Positions 52,508-63,350 of a stretch of 64,000 nt of DNA are shown here, in pieces (position 1 is the first letter of the stretch; every line of letters begins with the position of its first letter). The stretch spans positions 20,842,688-20,906,687 of the forward strand of contig OZ059895.1 in NCBI GenBank assembly GCA_964057225.1, given 5' to 3'. The position numbers and the translations under genes were made by a program. The DNA is from Auanema rhodensis (taxonomy: Eukaryota > Nematoda > Chromadorea > Rhabditida > Rhabditidae). The notes under the pieces were generated by a model, which was not told where the DNA came from, ran no database searches, and saw only the letters and a program-made list of their open reading frames with translations.

Positions 52508-55083
52508 GAACTTTAATTTATGCTAATTAAGTGTACACATGATGTGCACTTGGTATGTAACTCGCTTCACGTGAAAGATAAAGAGATGCGGTTTTCAAAA
52601 TAGATTTCCCATTTCCATATTAGTCTAAAAACAAATTTTTATTGATATTGGTGCATGGCAACCATGACTTTAAAATTTACGTGAACTTTAATTTATGCTA
52701 ATTAAGTGTACACATGATGTGCACTTGGTATGTAACTCGCTTCACGTCAAAGATAAAGAGATGAGGTTTTCAAAATTAGATTCCCCATGTCCATATTAGT
52801 CTAAAAACAAATTTTTATTAATATTGGTGCATGGTAACCATGACTTTGAAATTTACGTGAACTTTAATTTATGCTAATTAAGTGTACACATGATGTGCGC
52901 TTGGTATGTAACTCGCTTCACGTGAAAGATAAAGAGATGCGGTTTTCAAAATTAGATTCCCCATGTCCATATTAGTCTAAAAACAAATTTTTATTAATAT
53001 TGGTGCATGGTAACCATGACTTTGACATTTACGTGAACTTTAATTTATGCTAATTAAGTGTACACATGATGTGCACTTGGTATGTAACTCGCTTCACGTG
53101 AAAGATAAAGAGATGCGGTTTTCAAAATAGATTTCCCATTTCCATATTAGTCTAAAAACAAATTTTTATTGATATTGGTGCATGGCAACCATGACTTTAA
53201 AATTTACGTGAACTTTAATTTATGCTAATTAAGTGTACACATGATGTGCACTTGGTATGTAACTCGCTTCACGTCAAAGATAAAGAGATGAGGTTTTCAA
53301 AATTAGATTCCCCATGTCCATATTAGTCTAAAAACAAATTTTTATTAATATTGGTGCATGGTAACCATGACTTTGAAATTTACGTGAACTTTAATTTATG
53401 CTAATTAAGTGTACACATGATGTGCGCTTGGTATGTAACTCGCTTCACGTGAAAGATAAAGAGATGCGGTTTTCATAATTAGATTCCTCATTTCCATATT
53501 AGTCTAAAAACAAATTTTTATTAATATTGGTGCATGGTAACCATGACTTTGAAATTTACGTGAACTTTAATTTATGCTAATTAAGTGTACACATGATGTG
53601 CACTTGGTATGTAACTCGCTTCACGTGAAAGATGAAGAGATGCGGTTTTCAGAATTAGATTCCCCATGTCCATATTAGTCTAAAAACAAATTTTTATTAA
53701 TATTGGTGCATGGTAACCATGACTTTGAAATTTACGTGAACTTTAATTTATGCTAATTAAGTGTACACATGATGTGCACTTGGTATGTAACTCGTTTCAC
53801 GTCAAAGATAAAGAGATGCGGTTTTCAAAATTGGATTCCCCATGTCCATATTAGTCTAAAAACAAATTTTTATTAATATTGGTGCATGGTAACCATGACT
53901 TTGAAATTTACGTGAACTTTAATTTATGCTAATTAAGTGTACACATGATGTGCACTTGGTATGTAACTCGCTACACGTGAAAGATGAAGAGATGCGGTTT
54001 TCAAAATTAGATTCCCCATGTCCATATTAGTCTAAAAACAAATTTTTATTAATATTGGTGCATGGTAACCATGACTTTGAAATTTACGTGAACTTTAATT
54101 TATGCTAATTAAGTGTACACATGATGTGCGCTTGGTATGTAACTCGCTTCACGTGAAAGATAAAGAGATGCGGTTTTCAAAATTAGATTCCCCATGTCCA
54201 TATTAGTCTAAAAACAAATTTTTATTAATATTGGTGCATGGTAACCATGACTTTGACATTTACGTGAACTTTAATTTATGCTAATTAAGTGTACACATGA
54301 TGTGCACTTGGTATGTAACTCGCTTCACGTGAAAGATAAAGAGATGCGGTTTTCAAAATAGATTTCCCATTTCCATATTAGTCTAAAAACAAATTTTTAT
54401 TGATATTGGTGCATGGCAACCATGACTTTAAAATTTACGTGAACTTTAATTTATGCTAATTAAGTGTACACATGATGTGCACTTGGTATGTAACTCGCTT
54501 CACGTCAAAGATAAAGAGATGAGGTTTTCAAAATTAGATTCCCCATGTCCATATTAGTCTAAAAACAAATTTTTATTAATATTGGTGCATGGTAACCATG
54601 ACTTTGAAATTTACGTGAACTTTAATTTATGCTAATTAAGTGTACACATGATGTGCGCTTGGTATGTAACTCGCTTCACGTGAAAGATAAAGAGATGCGG
54701 TTTTCATAATTAGATTCCTCATTTCCATATTAGTCTAAAAACAAATTCTTATTAATATTGGTGCATGGTAACCATGACTTTGAAATTTACGTGAACTTTA
54801 ATTTATGCTAATTAAGTGTACACATGATGTGCACTTGGTATGTAACTCGCTTCACGTGAAAGATGAAGAGATGCGGTTTTCAGAATTAGATTCCCCATGT
54901 CCATATTAGTCTAAAAACAAATTTTTATTAATATTGGTGCATGGTAACCATGACTTTGAAATTTACGTGAACTTTAATTTATGCTAATTAAGTGTACACA
55001 TGATGTGCACTCGGTATGTAACTCGCTTCACGTGAAAGATGAAGAGATGCGGTTTTCAAAATTAGATTCCTCATGTCCATATT

Positions 55084-58075
55084 AGTCTAAAAACGAATTT
55101 TTATTGATATTGGTGCATGGTAACCATGACTTTGAAATTTACGTGAACTTTAATTTATGCTTATTAAGTGTACACGTGATGTGCACTTGGTATGTAACTC
55201 GCTTCACGTGAAATATAAAGGGATGCGGTTTTCAAAATTAGATTCCCCATGTCCATATTAGTCTAAAAACAAATTTTTATTGATATTGGTGCATGGTAAC
55301 CATGACTTTGAAATTTACGTGAACTTTAATTTATGCTAATTAAGTGTACACATGATGTGCACTTGGTATGTAACTCGCTTCACGTGAAAGATGAAGAGAT
55401 GCGGTTTTCAAAATTAGATTCCCCATATCCATATTAGTCTAAAAACAAATTTTCATTGATATTGGTGCATGGTAACCATGACTTTGAAATTTACGTGAAC
55501 TTTAATTTATGCTAATTAAGTGTACACATGATGTGCACTTGGTATGTAACTCGCTTCACGTCAAAGATAAAGAGATGCGGTTTTCAAAATTAGATTCCCC
55601 ATGTCCATATTAGTCTAAAAACAAATTTTTATTGATATTAGTGCATGGTAACCATGACTTTGAAATTAACGTGAACTTTAATTTATGCTAATTAAGTGTA
55701 CACATGATGTGCACTTGGTATGTAACTCGCTTCACGTCAAAGATAAAGAGATGCGGTTTTCAAAATTAGATTCCCCATGTCCATATTAGTCTAAAAACGA
55801 ATTTTTATTGATATTGGTGCATGGTAACCATGACTTTGAAATTTACGTGAACTTTAATTTATGCTTATTAAGTGTACACGTGATGTGCACTTGGTATGTA
55901 ACTCGCTTCACGTGAAATATAAAGGGATGCGGTTTTCAAAATTAGATTCCCCATGTCCATATTAGTCTAAAAACAAATTTTTATTGATATTGGTGCATGG
56001 TAACCATGACTTTGAAATTTACGTGAACTTTAATTTATGCTAATTAAGTGTACACATGATGTGCACTTGGTATGTAACTCGCTTCACGTGAAAGATGAAG
56101 AGATGCGGTTTTCAAAATTAGATTCCCCATATCCATATTAGTCTAAAAACAAATTTTCATTGATATTGGTGCATGGTAACCATGACTTTGAAATTTACGT
56201 GAACTTTAATTTATGCTAATTAAGTGTACACATGATGTGCACTTGGTATGTAACTCGCTTCACGTCAAAGATAAAGAGATGCGGTTTTCAAAATTAGATT
56301 CCCCATGTCCATATTAGTCTAAAAACAAATTTTTATTGATATTAGTGCATGGTAACCATGACTTTGAAATTAACGTGAACTTTAATTTATGCTAATTAAG
56401 TGTACACATGATGTGCACTTGGTATGTAACTCGCTTCACGTCAAAGATAAAGAGATGCGGTTTTCAAAATTAGATTCCCCATGTCCATATTAGTCTAAAA
56501 ACAAATTTTTATTAATATTGGTGCATGGTAACCATGACTTTGAAATTTACGTGAACTTTAATTTATGCTAATTAAGTGTACACGTGATGTGCACTTGGTA
56601 TGTAACTCGCTTCACGTGAAAGATAAAGAGATGCGGTTTTCAAAATTAGATTCCCCATGTCCATATTAGTCTAAACACAAATTTTTATTGATATTGGTGC
56701 ATGGTAACCATGACTTTGAAATTTACGTGAACTTTAATTTATGCTTATTAAGTGTACACGTGATGTGCACTTGGTATGTAACTCGCTTCACGTGAAATAT
56801 AAAGGGATGCGGTTTTCAAAATTAGATTCCCCATGTCCATATTAGTCTAAAAACAAATTTTTATTGATATTGGTGCATGGTAACCATGACTTTGAAATTT
56901 ACGTGAACTTTAATTTATGCTAATTAAGTGTACACATGATGTGCACTTGGTATGTAACTCGCTTCACGTGAAAGATGAAGAGATGCGGTTTTCAAAATTA
57001 GATTCCCCATATCCATATTAGTCTAAAAACAAATTTTCATTGATATTGGTGCATGGTAACCATGACTTTGAAATTTACGTGAACTTTAATTTATGCTAAT
57101 TAAGTGTACACATGATGTGCACTTGGTATGTAACTCGCTTCACGTGAAAGATAAAGAGATGCGGTTTTCAAAATTAGATTCCCCATGTCCATATTAGTCT
57201 AAAAACAAATTTTTATTGATATTAGTGCATGGTAACCATGACTTTGAAATTAACGTGAACTTTAATTTATGCTAATTAAGTGTACACATGATGTGCACTC
57301 GGTATGTAACTCGCTTCACGTGAAAGATGAAGAGATGCGGTTTTCAAAATTAGATTCCTCATGTCCATATTAGTCTAAAAACGAATTTTTATTGATATTG
57401 GTGCATGGTAACCATGACTTTGAAATTTACGTGAACTTTAATTTATGCTTATTAAGTGTACACGTGATGTGCACTTGGTATGTAACTCGCTTCACGTGAA
57501 ATATAAAGGGATGCGGTTTTCAAAATTAGATTCCCCATGTCCATATTAGTCTAAAAACAAATTTTTATTGATATTGGTGCATGGTAACCATGACTTTGAA
57601 ATTTACGTGAACTTTAATTTATGCTAATTAAGTGTACACATGATGTGCACTTGGTATGTAACTCGCTTCACGTGAAAGATGAAGAGATGCGGTTTTCAAA
57701 ATTAGATTCCCCATATCCATATTAGTCTAAAAACAAATTTTCATTGATATTGGTGCATGGTAACCATGACTTTGAAATTTACGTGAACTTTAATTTATGC
57801 TAATTAAGTGTACACATGATGTGCACTTGGTATGTAACTCGCTTCACGTCAAAGATAAAGAGATGCGGTTTTCAAAATTAGATTCCCCATGTCCATATTA
57901 GTCTAAAAACAAATTTTTATTGATATTAGTGCATGGTAACCATGACTTTGAAATTAACGTGAACTTTAATTTATGCTAATTAAGTGTACACATGATGTGC
58001 ACTTGGTATGTAACTCGCTTCACGTCAAAGATAAAGAGATGCGGTTTTCAAAATTAGATTCCCCATGTCCATATT
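55084..58075. repeat. Module of 4 to 5 monomers repeated four times
   Basis: Units start at 55,084, 55,788, 56,668 and 57,372, with lengths 704, 880, 704 and 704 bp. Each has, in order, TGCTTATT with AAATATAAAGGG, a GATGAAG with CCATATCC monomer, a TTTTCATTGATATT monomer, and a monomer with GATATTAGTGCATGG and GAAATTAACG. The TGCTTATT marker lies at about 55,161, 55,865, 56,745 and 57,449, and GTGCATGG after ATTA at 55,641, 56,345, 57,225 and 57,929. Unit 2 is longer by one added monomer with ACACGTGATG, and the first monomer of unit 3 carries TCTAAACAC instead of CGAATTT. Units 1 and 4 are both preceded by a GCACTCGG monomer ending in ATTCCTC. Confidence 0.9.
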
Positions 58076-59559
58076 AGTCTAAAAACAAATTTTTATTAAT
58101 ATTGGTGCATGGTAACCATGACTTTGAAATTTACGTGAACTTTAATTTATGCTAATTAAGTGTACACGTGATGTGCACTTGGTATGTAACTCGCTTCACG
58201 TGAAAGATAAAGAGATGCGGTTTTCAAAATTAGATTCCCCATGTCCATATTAGTCTAAACACAAATTTTTATTGATATTGGTGCATGGTAACCATGACTT
58301 TGAAATTTACGTGAACTTTAATTTATGCTAATTAAGTGTACACGTGATGTGCACTTGGTATGTAACTCGCTTCACGTGAAAGATAAAGAGATGCGGTTTT
58401 CAAAATTAGATTCCCCATTTCCATATTAGTCAAAAAACAAATTTTTATTGATATTGGTGCATGGCAACCATGACTTTAAAATTTACGTGAACTTTAATTT
58501 ATGCTAATTAAGTGTACACATGATGTGCACTTGGTATGTAACTCGCTTCACGTCAAAGATAAAGAGATGCGGTTTTCAAAATTAGATTCCCCATGTCCAT
58601 ATTAGTCTAAAAACAAATTTTTATTAATATTGGTGCATGGTAACCATGACTTTGAAATTTACGTGAACTTTAATTTATGCTAATTAAGTGTACACATGAT
58701 GTGCGCTTGGTATGTAACTCGCTTCACGTGAAAGATAAAGAGATGCGGTTTTCAAAATTAGATTCCCCATTTCCATATTAGTCTAAAAACAAATTTTTAT
58801 TGATATTGGTGCATGGCAACCATGACTTTAAAATTTACGTGAACTTTAATTTATGCTAATTAAGTGTACACATGATGTGCACTTGGTATGTAACTCGTTT
58901 CACGTCAAAGATAAAGAGATGCGGTTTTCAAAATTGGATTCCCCATGTCCATATTAGTCTAAAAACAAATTTTTATTAATATTGGTGCATGGTAACCATG
59001 ACTTTGAAATTTACGTGAACTTTAATTTATGCTAATTAAGTGTACACGTGATGTGCACTTGGTATGTAACTCGCTTCACGTGAAAGATAAAGAGATGCGG
59101 TTTTCAAAATTAGATTCCCCATGTCCATATTAGTCTAAAAACAAATTTTTATTGATATTGGTGCATGGTAACCATGACTTTGAAATTTACGTGAACTTTA
59201 ATTTATGCTAATTAAGTGTACACATGATGTGCACTTGGTATGTAACTCGCTTCACGTCAAAGATAAAGAGATGCGGTTTTCAAAATTAGATTCCCCATGT
59301 CCATATTAGTCTAAAAACAAATTTTTATTAATATTGGTGCATGGTAACCATGACTTTGAAATTTACGTGAACTTTAATTTATGCTAATTAAGTGTACACA
59401 TGATGTGCACTTGGTATGTAACTCGCTTCACGTCAAAGATAAAGAGATGCGGTTTTCAAAATTAGATTCCCCATGACCATATTAGTCTAAAAACCAATTT
59501 TTATTAATATTGGTGCATGGTAACCATGACTTTGAAATTTACGTGAACTTTAATTTATG
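58076..59559. repeat. Satellite segment resembling 24.1-25.0 kb
   Basis: Eight monomers repeat the variant order seen near 24,120-25,000: ACACGTGATG, TCTAAACAC, GTCAAAAAACAA with GGCAACC (58,430), GTGCGC with CATTTCC, and CGTTTCAC with ATTGGATTCC. The copy has GTGCACTT where the 24.4-kb copy has GTGCTCTT. It is about 34 kb from its match, the longest-range haplotype sharing I noticed. Near 59,473 the variants CCATGACC and AAAAACCAATT appear, and these then dominate the following segment. Confidence 0.75.
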
Positions 59560-59580
59560 AAGTGTACACGTGATTTTATT
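59560..59580. repeat. 191-bp monomer variant, site 1
   Basis: AAGTGTACACGTGAT plus TTTATT replaces the usual CTAATT and is followed by a second AAGTGTACACGTGAT. The result is two GTGTACAC palindromes 21 bp apart. The TTATT linker resembles the TGCTTATT monomer type. Confidence 0.85.
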
Positions 59581-60102
59581 AAGTGTACACGTGATGTGCA
59601 CTTGGTATGTAACTCGCTTCACATGAAAGATAAAGAGATGCGGTTTTCAAAATTAGATTCCCCATGTCCATATTAGTCTAAAAACAAATTTTTATTGATA
59701 TTGGTGCATGGTAACCATGAATTTGAAATTTACGTGAACTTTAATTTATGCTAATTAAGTGTACACATGATGTGCACTTGGTATGTAACTCGCTTCACGT
59801 CAAAGATAAAGAGATGCGGTTTTCAAAATTAGATTCCCCATGTCCATATTAGTCTAAAAACAAATTTTTATTAATATTGGTGCATGGTAACCATGACTTT
59901 GAAATTTACGTGAATTTTAATTTATGCTAATTAAGTGTACACATGATGTGCACTTGGTATGTAACTCGCTTCACGTCAAAGATAAAGAGATGCGGTTTTC
60001 AAAATTAGATTCCCCATGACCATATTAGTCTAAAAACCAATTTTTATTAATATTGGTGCATGGTAACCATGACTTTGAAATTTACGTGAACTTTAATTTA
60101 TG

Positions 60103-60123
60103 AAGTGTACACGTGATTTTATT
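60103..60123. repeat. 191-bp monomer variant, site 2
   Basis: The junction is identical to site 1, 543 bp downstream. It is followed by a GATAAAGGG monomer, whereas sites 1 and 3 are followed by TTCACATGAAAG. Confidence 0.85.
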
Positions 60124-61348
60124 AAGTGTACACGTGATGTGCACTTGGTATGTAACTCGCTTCACGTGAAAGATAAAGGGATGCGGTTTTCAAAATTAGA
60201 TTCCCCATGTCCATATTAGTCTAAAAACCAATTTTTATTAATATTGGTGCATGGTAACCATGACTTTGAAATTTACGTGAACTTTAATTTATGCTAATTA
60301 AGTGTACACATGATGTGCACTTGGTATGTAACTCGCTTCACGTGAAAGATGAAGAGATGCGGTTTTCAAAATTAGGTTCCTCATGTCCATATTAGTCTAA
60401 AAACTAATTTCATTGATATTGGTGCATGGTAACCATGACTTTGAAATTTACGTGAACTTTAATTTATGCTTATTAAGTGTACACGTGATGTGCACTTGGT
60501 ATGTAACTCGCTTCACGTGAAAGATAAAGGGATGCGGTTTTCAAAATTAGATTCCCCATGTCCATATTAGTCTAAAAACCAATTTTTATTAATATTGGTG
60601 CATGGTAACCATGACTTTGAAATTTACGTGAACTTTAATTTATGCTAATTAAGTGTACACATGATGTGCACTTGGTATGTAACTCGCTTCACGTGAAAGA
60701 TAAAGAGATGCGGTTTTCAAAATTAGATTCCCCATGTCCATATTAGTCTAAAAACAAATTTTTATTGATATTGGTGCATGGTAACCATGAATTTGAAATT
60801 AACGTGAACTTTAATTTATGCTAATTAAGTGTACACATGATGTGCACTTGGTATGTAACTCGCTTCACGTCAAAGATAAAGAGATGCGGTTTTCAAAATT
60901 AGATTTCCCATGTCCATATTAGTCTAAAAACAGATTTTTATTGATATTGGTGCATGGTAACCATGACTTTGAAATTTACGTGAACTTCAATTTATGCTAA
61001 TTAAGTGTACACGTGATGTGCACTTGGTATGTAACTCGCTTCACGTGAAAGATAAAGAGATGCGGTTTTCAAAATTAGATTCCCCATGTCCATATTAGTC
61101 TAAAAACAAATTTTTATTGATATTGGTGCATGGTAACCATGACTTTGAAATTTACGTGAACTTTAATTTATGCTAATTAAGTGTACACATGATGTGCACT
61201 TGGTATGTAACTCGCTTCACGTGAAAGATAAAGAGATGCGGTTTTCAAAATTAGATTCCCCATGACCATATTAGTCTAAAAACCAATTTTTATTAATATT
61301 GGTGCATGGTAACCATGACTTTGAAATTTACGTGAACTTTAATTTATG

Positions 61349-61369
61349 AAGTGTACACGTGATTTTATT
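61349..61369. repeat. 191-bp monomer variant, site 3
   Basis: The junction is identical to site 1. This copy and its TTCACATGAAAG flank are the 1,789-bp duplicate of site 1. Confidence 0.85.
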
Positions 61370-61891
61370 AAGTGTACACGTGATGTGCACTTGGTATGTA
61401 ACTCGCTTCACATGAAAGATAAAGAGATGCGGTTTTCAAAATTAGATTCCCCATGTCCATATTAGTCTAAAAACAAATTTTTATTGATATTGGTGCATGG
61501 TAACCATGAATTTGAAATTTACGTGAACTTTAATTTATGCTAATTAAGTGTACACATGATGTGCACTTGGTATGTAACTCGCTTCACGTCAAAGATAAAG
61601 AGATGCGGTTTTCAAAATTAGATTCCCCATGTCCATATTAGTCTAAAAACAAATTTTTATTAATATTGGTGCATGGTAACCATGACTTTGAAATTTACGT
61701 GAATTTTAATTTATGCTAATTAAGTGTACACATGATGTGCACTTGGTATGTAACTCGCTTCACGTCAAAGATAAAGAGATGCGGTTTTCAAAATTAGATT
61801 CCCCATGACCATATTAGTCTAAAAACCAATTTTTATTAATATTGGTGCATGGTAACCATGACTTTGAAATTTACGTGAACTTTAATTTATG

Positions 61892-61912
61892 AAGTGTACA
61901 CGTGATTTTATT
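61892..61912. repeat. 191-bp monomer variant, site 4
   Basis: The junction is identical, 543 bp after site 3, and it is followed by a GATAAAGGG monomer as at site 2. Confidence 0.85.
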
Positions 61913-62786
61913 AAGTGTACACGTGATGTGCACTTGGTATGTAACTCGCTTCACGTGAAAGATAAAGGGATGCGGTTTTCAAAATTAGATTCCCCATGTC
62001 CATATTAGTCTAAAAACCAATTTTTATTAATATTGGTGCATGGTAACCATGACTTTGAAATTTACGTGAACTTTAATTTATGCTAATTAAGTGTACACAT
62101 GATGTGCACTTGGTATGTAACTCGCTTCACGTCAAAGATAAAGAGATGCGGTTTTCAAAATTAGATTTCCCATGTCCATATTAGTCTAAAAACAGATTTT
62201 TATTGATATTGGTGCATGGTAACCATGACTTTGAAATTTACGTGAACTTCAATTTATGCTAATTAAGTGTACACGTGATGTGCACTTGGTATGTAACTCG
62301 CTTCACGTGAAAGATAAAGAGATGCGGTTTTCAAAATTAGATTCCCCATGTCCATATTAGTCTAAAAACAAATTTTTATTGATATTGGTGCATGGTAACC
62401 ATGACTTTGAAATTTACGTGAACTTTAATTTATGCTAATTAAGTGTACACATGATGTGCACTTGGTATGTAACTCGCTTCACGTCAAAGATAAAGAGATG
62501 CGGTTTTCAAAATTAGATTCCCCATGTCCATATTAGTCTAAAAACAAATTTTTATTAATATTGGTGCATGGTAACCATGACTTTGAAATTTACGTGAACT
62601 TTAATTTATGCTAATTAAGTGTACACATGATGTGCACTTGGTATGTAACTCGCTTCACGTCAAAGATAAAGAGATGCGGTTTTCAAAATTAGATTCCCCA
62701 TGACCATATTAGTCTAAAAACCAATTTTTATTAATATTGGTGCATGGTAACCATGACTTTGAAATTTACGTGAACTTTAATTTATG

Positions 62787-62807
62787 AAGTGTACACGTGA
62801 TTTTATT
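62787..62807. repeat. 191-bp monomer variant, site 5
   Basis: The junction is identical, 895 bp after site 4 (five monomers plus 15). It is followed by a CATTTCC with GGCAACC monomer, unlike the other sites. Confidence 0.85.
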
Positions 62808-63329
62808 AAGTGTACACGTGATGTGCACTTGGTATGTAACTCGCTTCACGTGAAAGATAAAGAGATGCGGTTTTCAAAATTAGATTCCCCATTTCCATAT
62901 TAGTCTAAAAACAAATTTTTATTGATATTGGTGCATGGCAACCATGACTTTAAAATTTACGTGAACTTTAATTTATGCTAATTAAGTGTACACATGATGT
63001 GCACTTGGTATGTAACTCGTTTCACGTCAAAGATAAAGAGATGCGGTTTTCAAAATTGGATTCCCCATGTCCATATTAGTCTAAAAACAAATTTTTATTA
63101 ATATTGGTGCATGGTAACCATGACTTTGAAATTTACGTGAATTTTAATTTATGCTAATTAAGTGTACACATGATGTGCACTTGGTATGTAACTCGCTTCA
63201 CGTCAAAGATAAAGAGATGCGGTTTTCAAAATTAGATTCCCCATGACCATATTAGTCTAAAAACCAATTTTTATTAGTATTGGTGCATGGTAACCATGAC
63301 TTTGAAATTTACGTGAACTTTAATTTATG

Positions 63330-63350
63330 AAGTGTACACGTGATTTTATT
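63330..63350. repeat. 191-bp monomer variant, site 6
   Basis: The junction is identical, 543 bp after site 5. The same monomer has a private TTATTAGTATTGG upstream, near 63,275. Confidence 0.85.

Larger units (their letters stand above)
50851..55083. repeat. Satellite segment with 3-, 8- and 7-monomer spacings
   Basis: About 24 monomers. TTTGACATTTACG occurs near 51,084 and 51,611 (3 monomers minus 1 bp) and again near 53,024 and 54,254. TTTTCATAATTAGATTCCTC occurs with CATAATT at 52,061, 53,474 and 54,705: spacings of 1,413 bp (8 monomers, plus 7, minus 2) and 1,231 bp (7 monomers minus 1). TTTTCAGAATTAG follows one monomer later each time (52,237, 53,650, 54,881). Five of the eleven CAAAATAGATT one-base deletions fall here (51,187, 51,711, 52,601, 53,127 and about 54,357). 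The last three of these share the extra substitution AGATTTCCC. Confidence 0.85.

Noticed and set aside
59560-59640. Transposon insertion with target-site duplication
   Set aside because: The gain is only 15 bp net and consists entirely of satellite sequence (a repeated AAGTGTACACGTGAT with a TTTATT linker).
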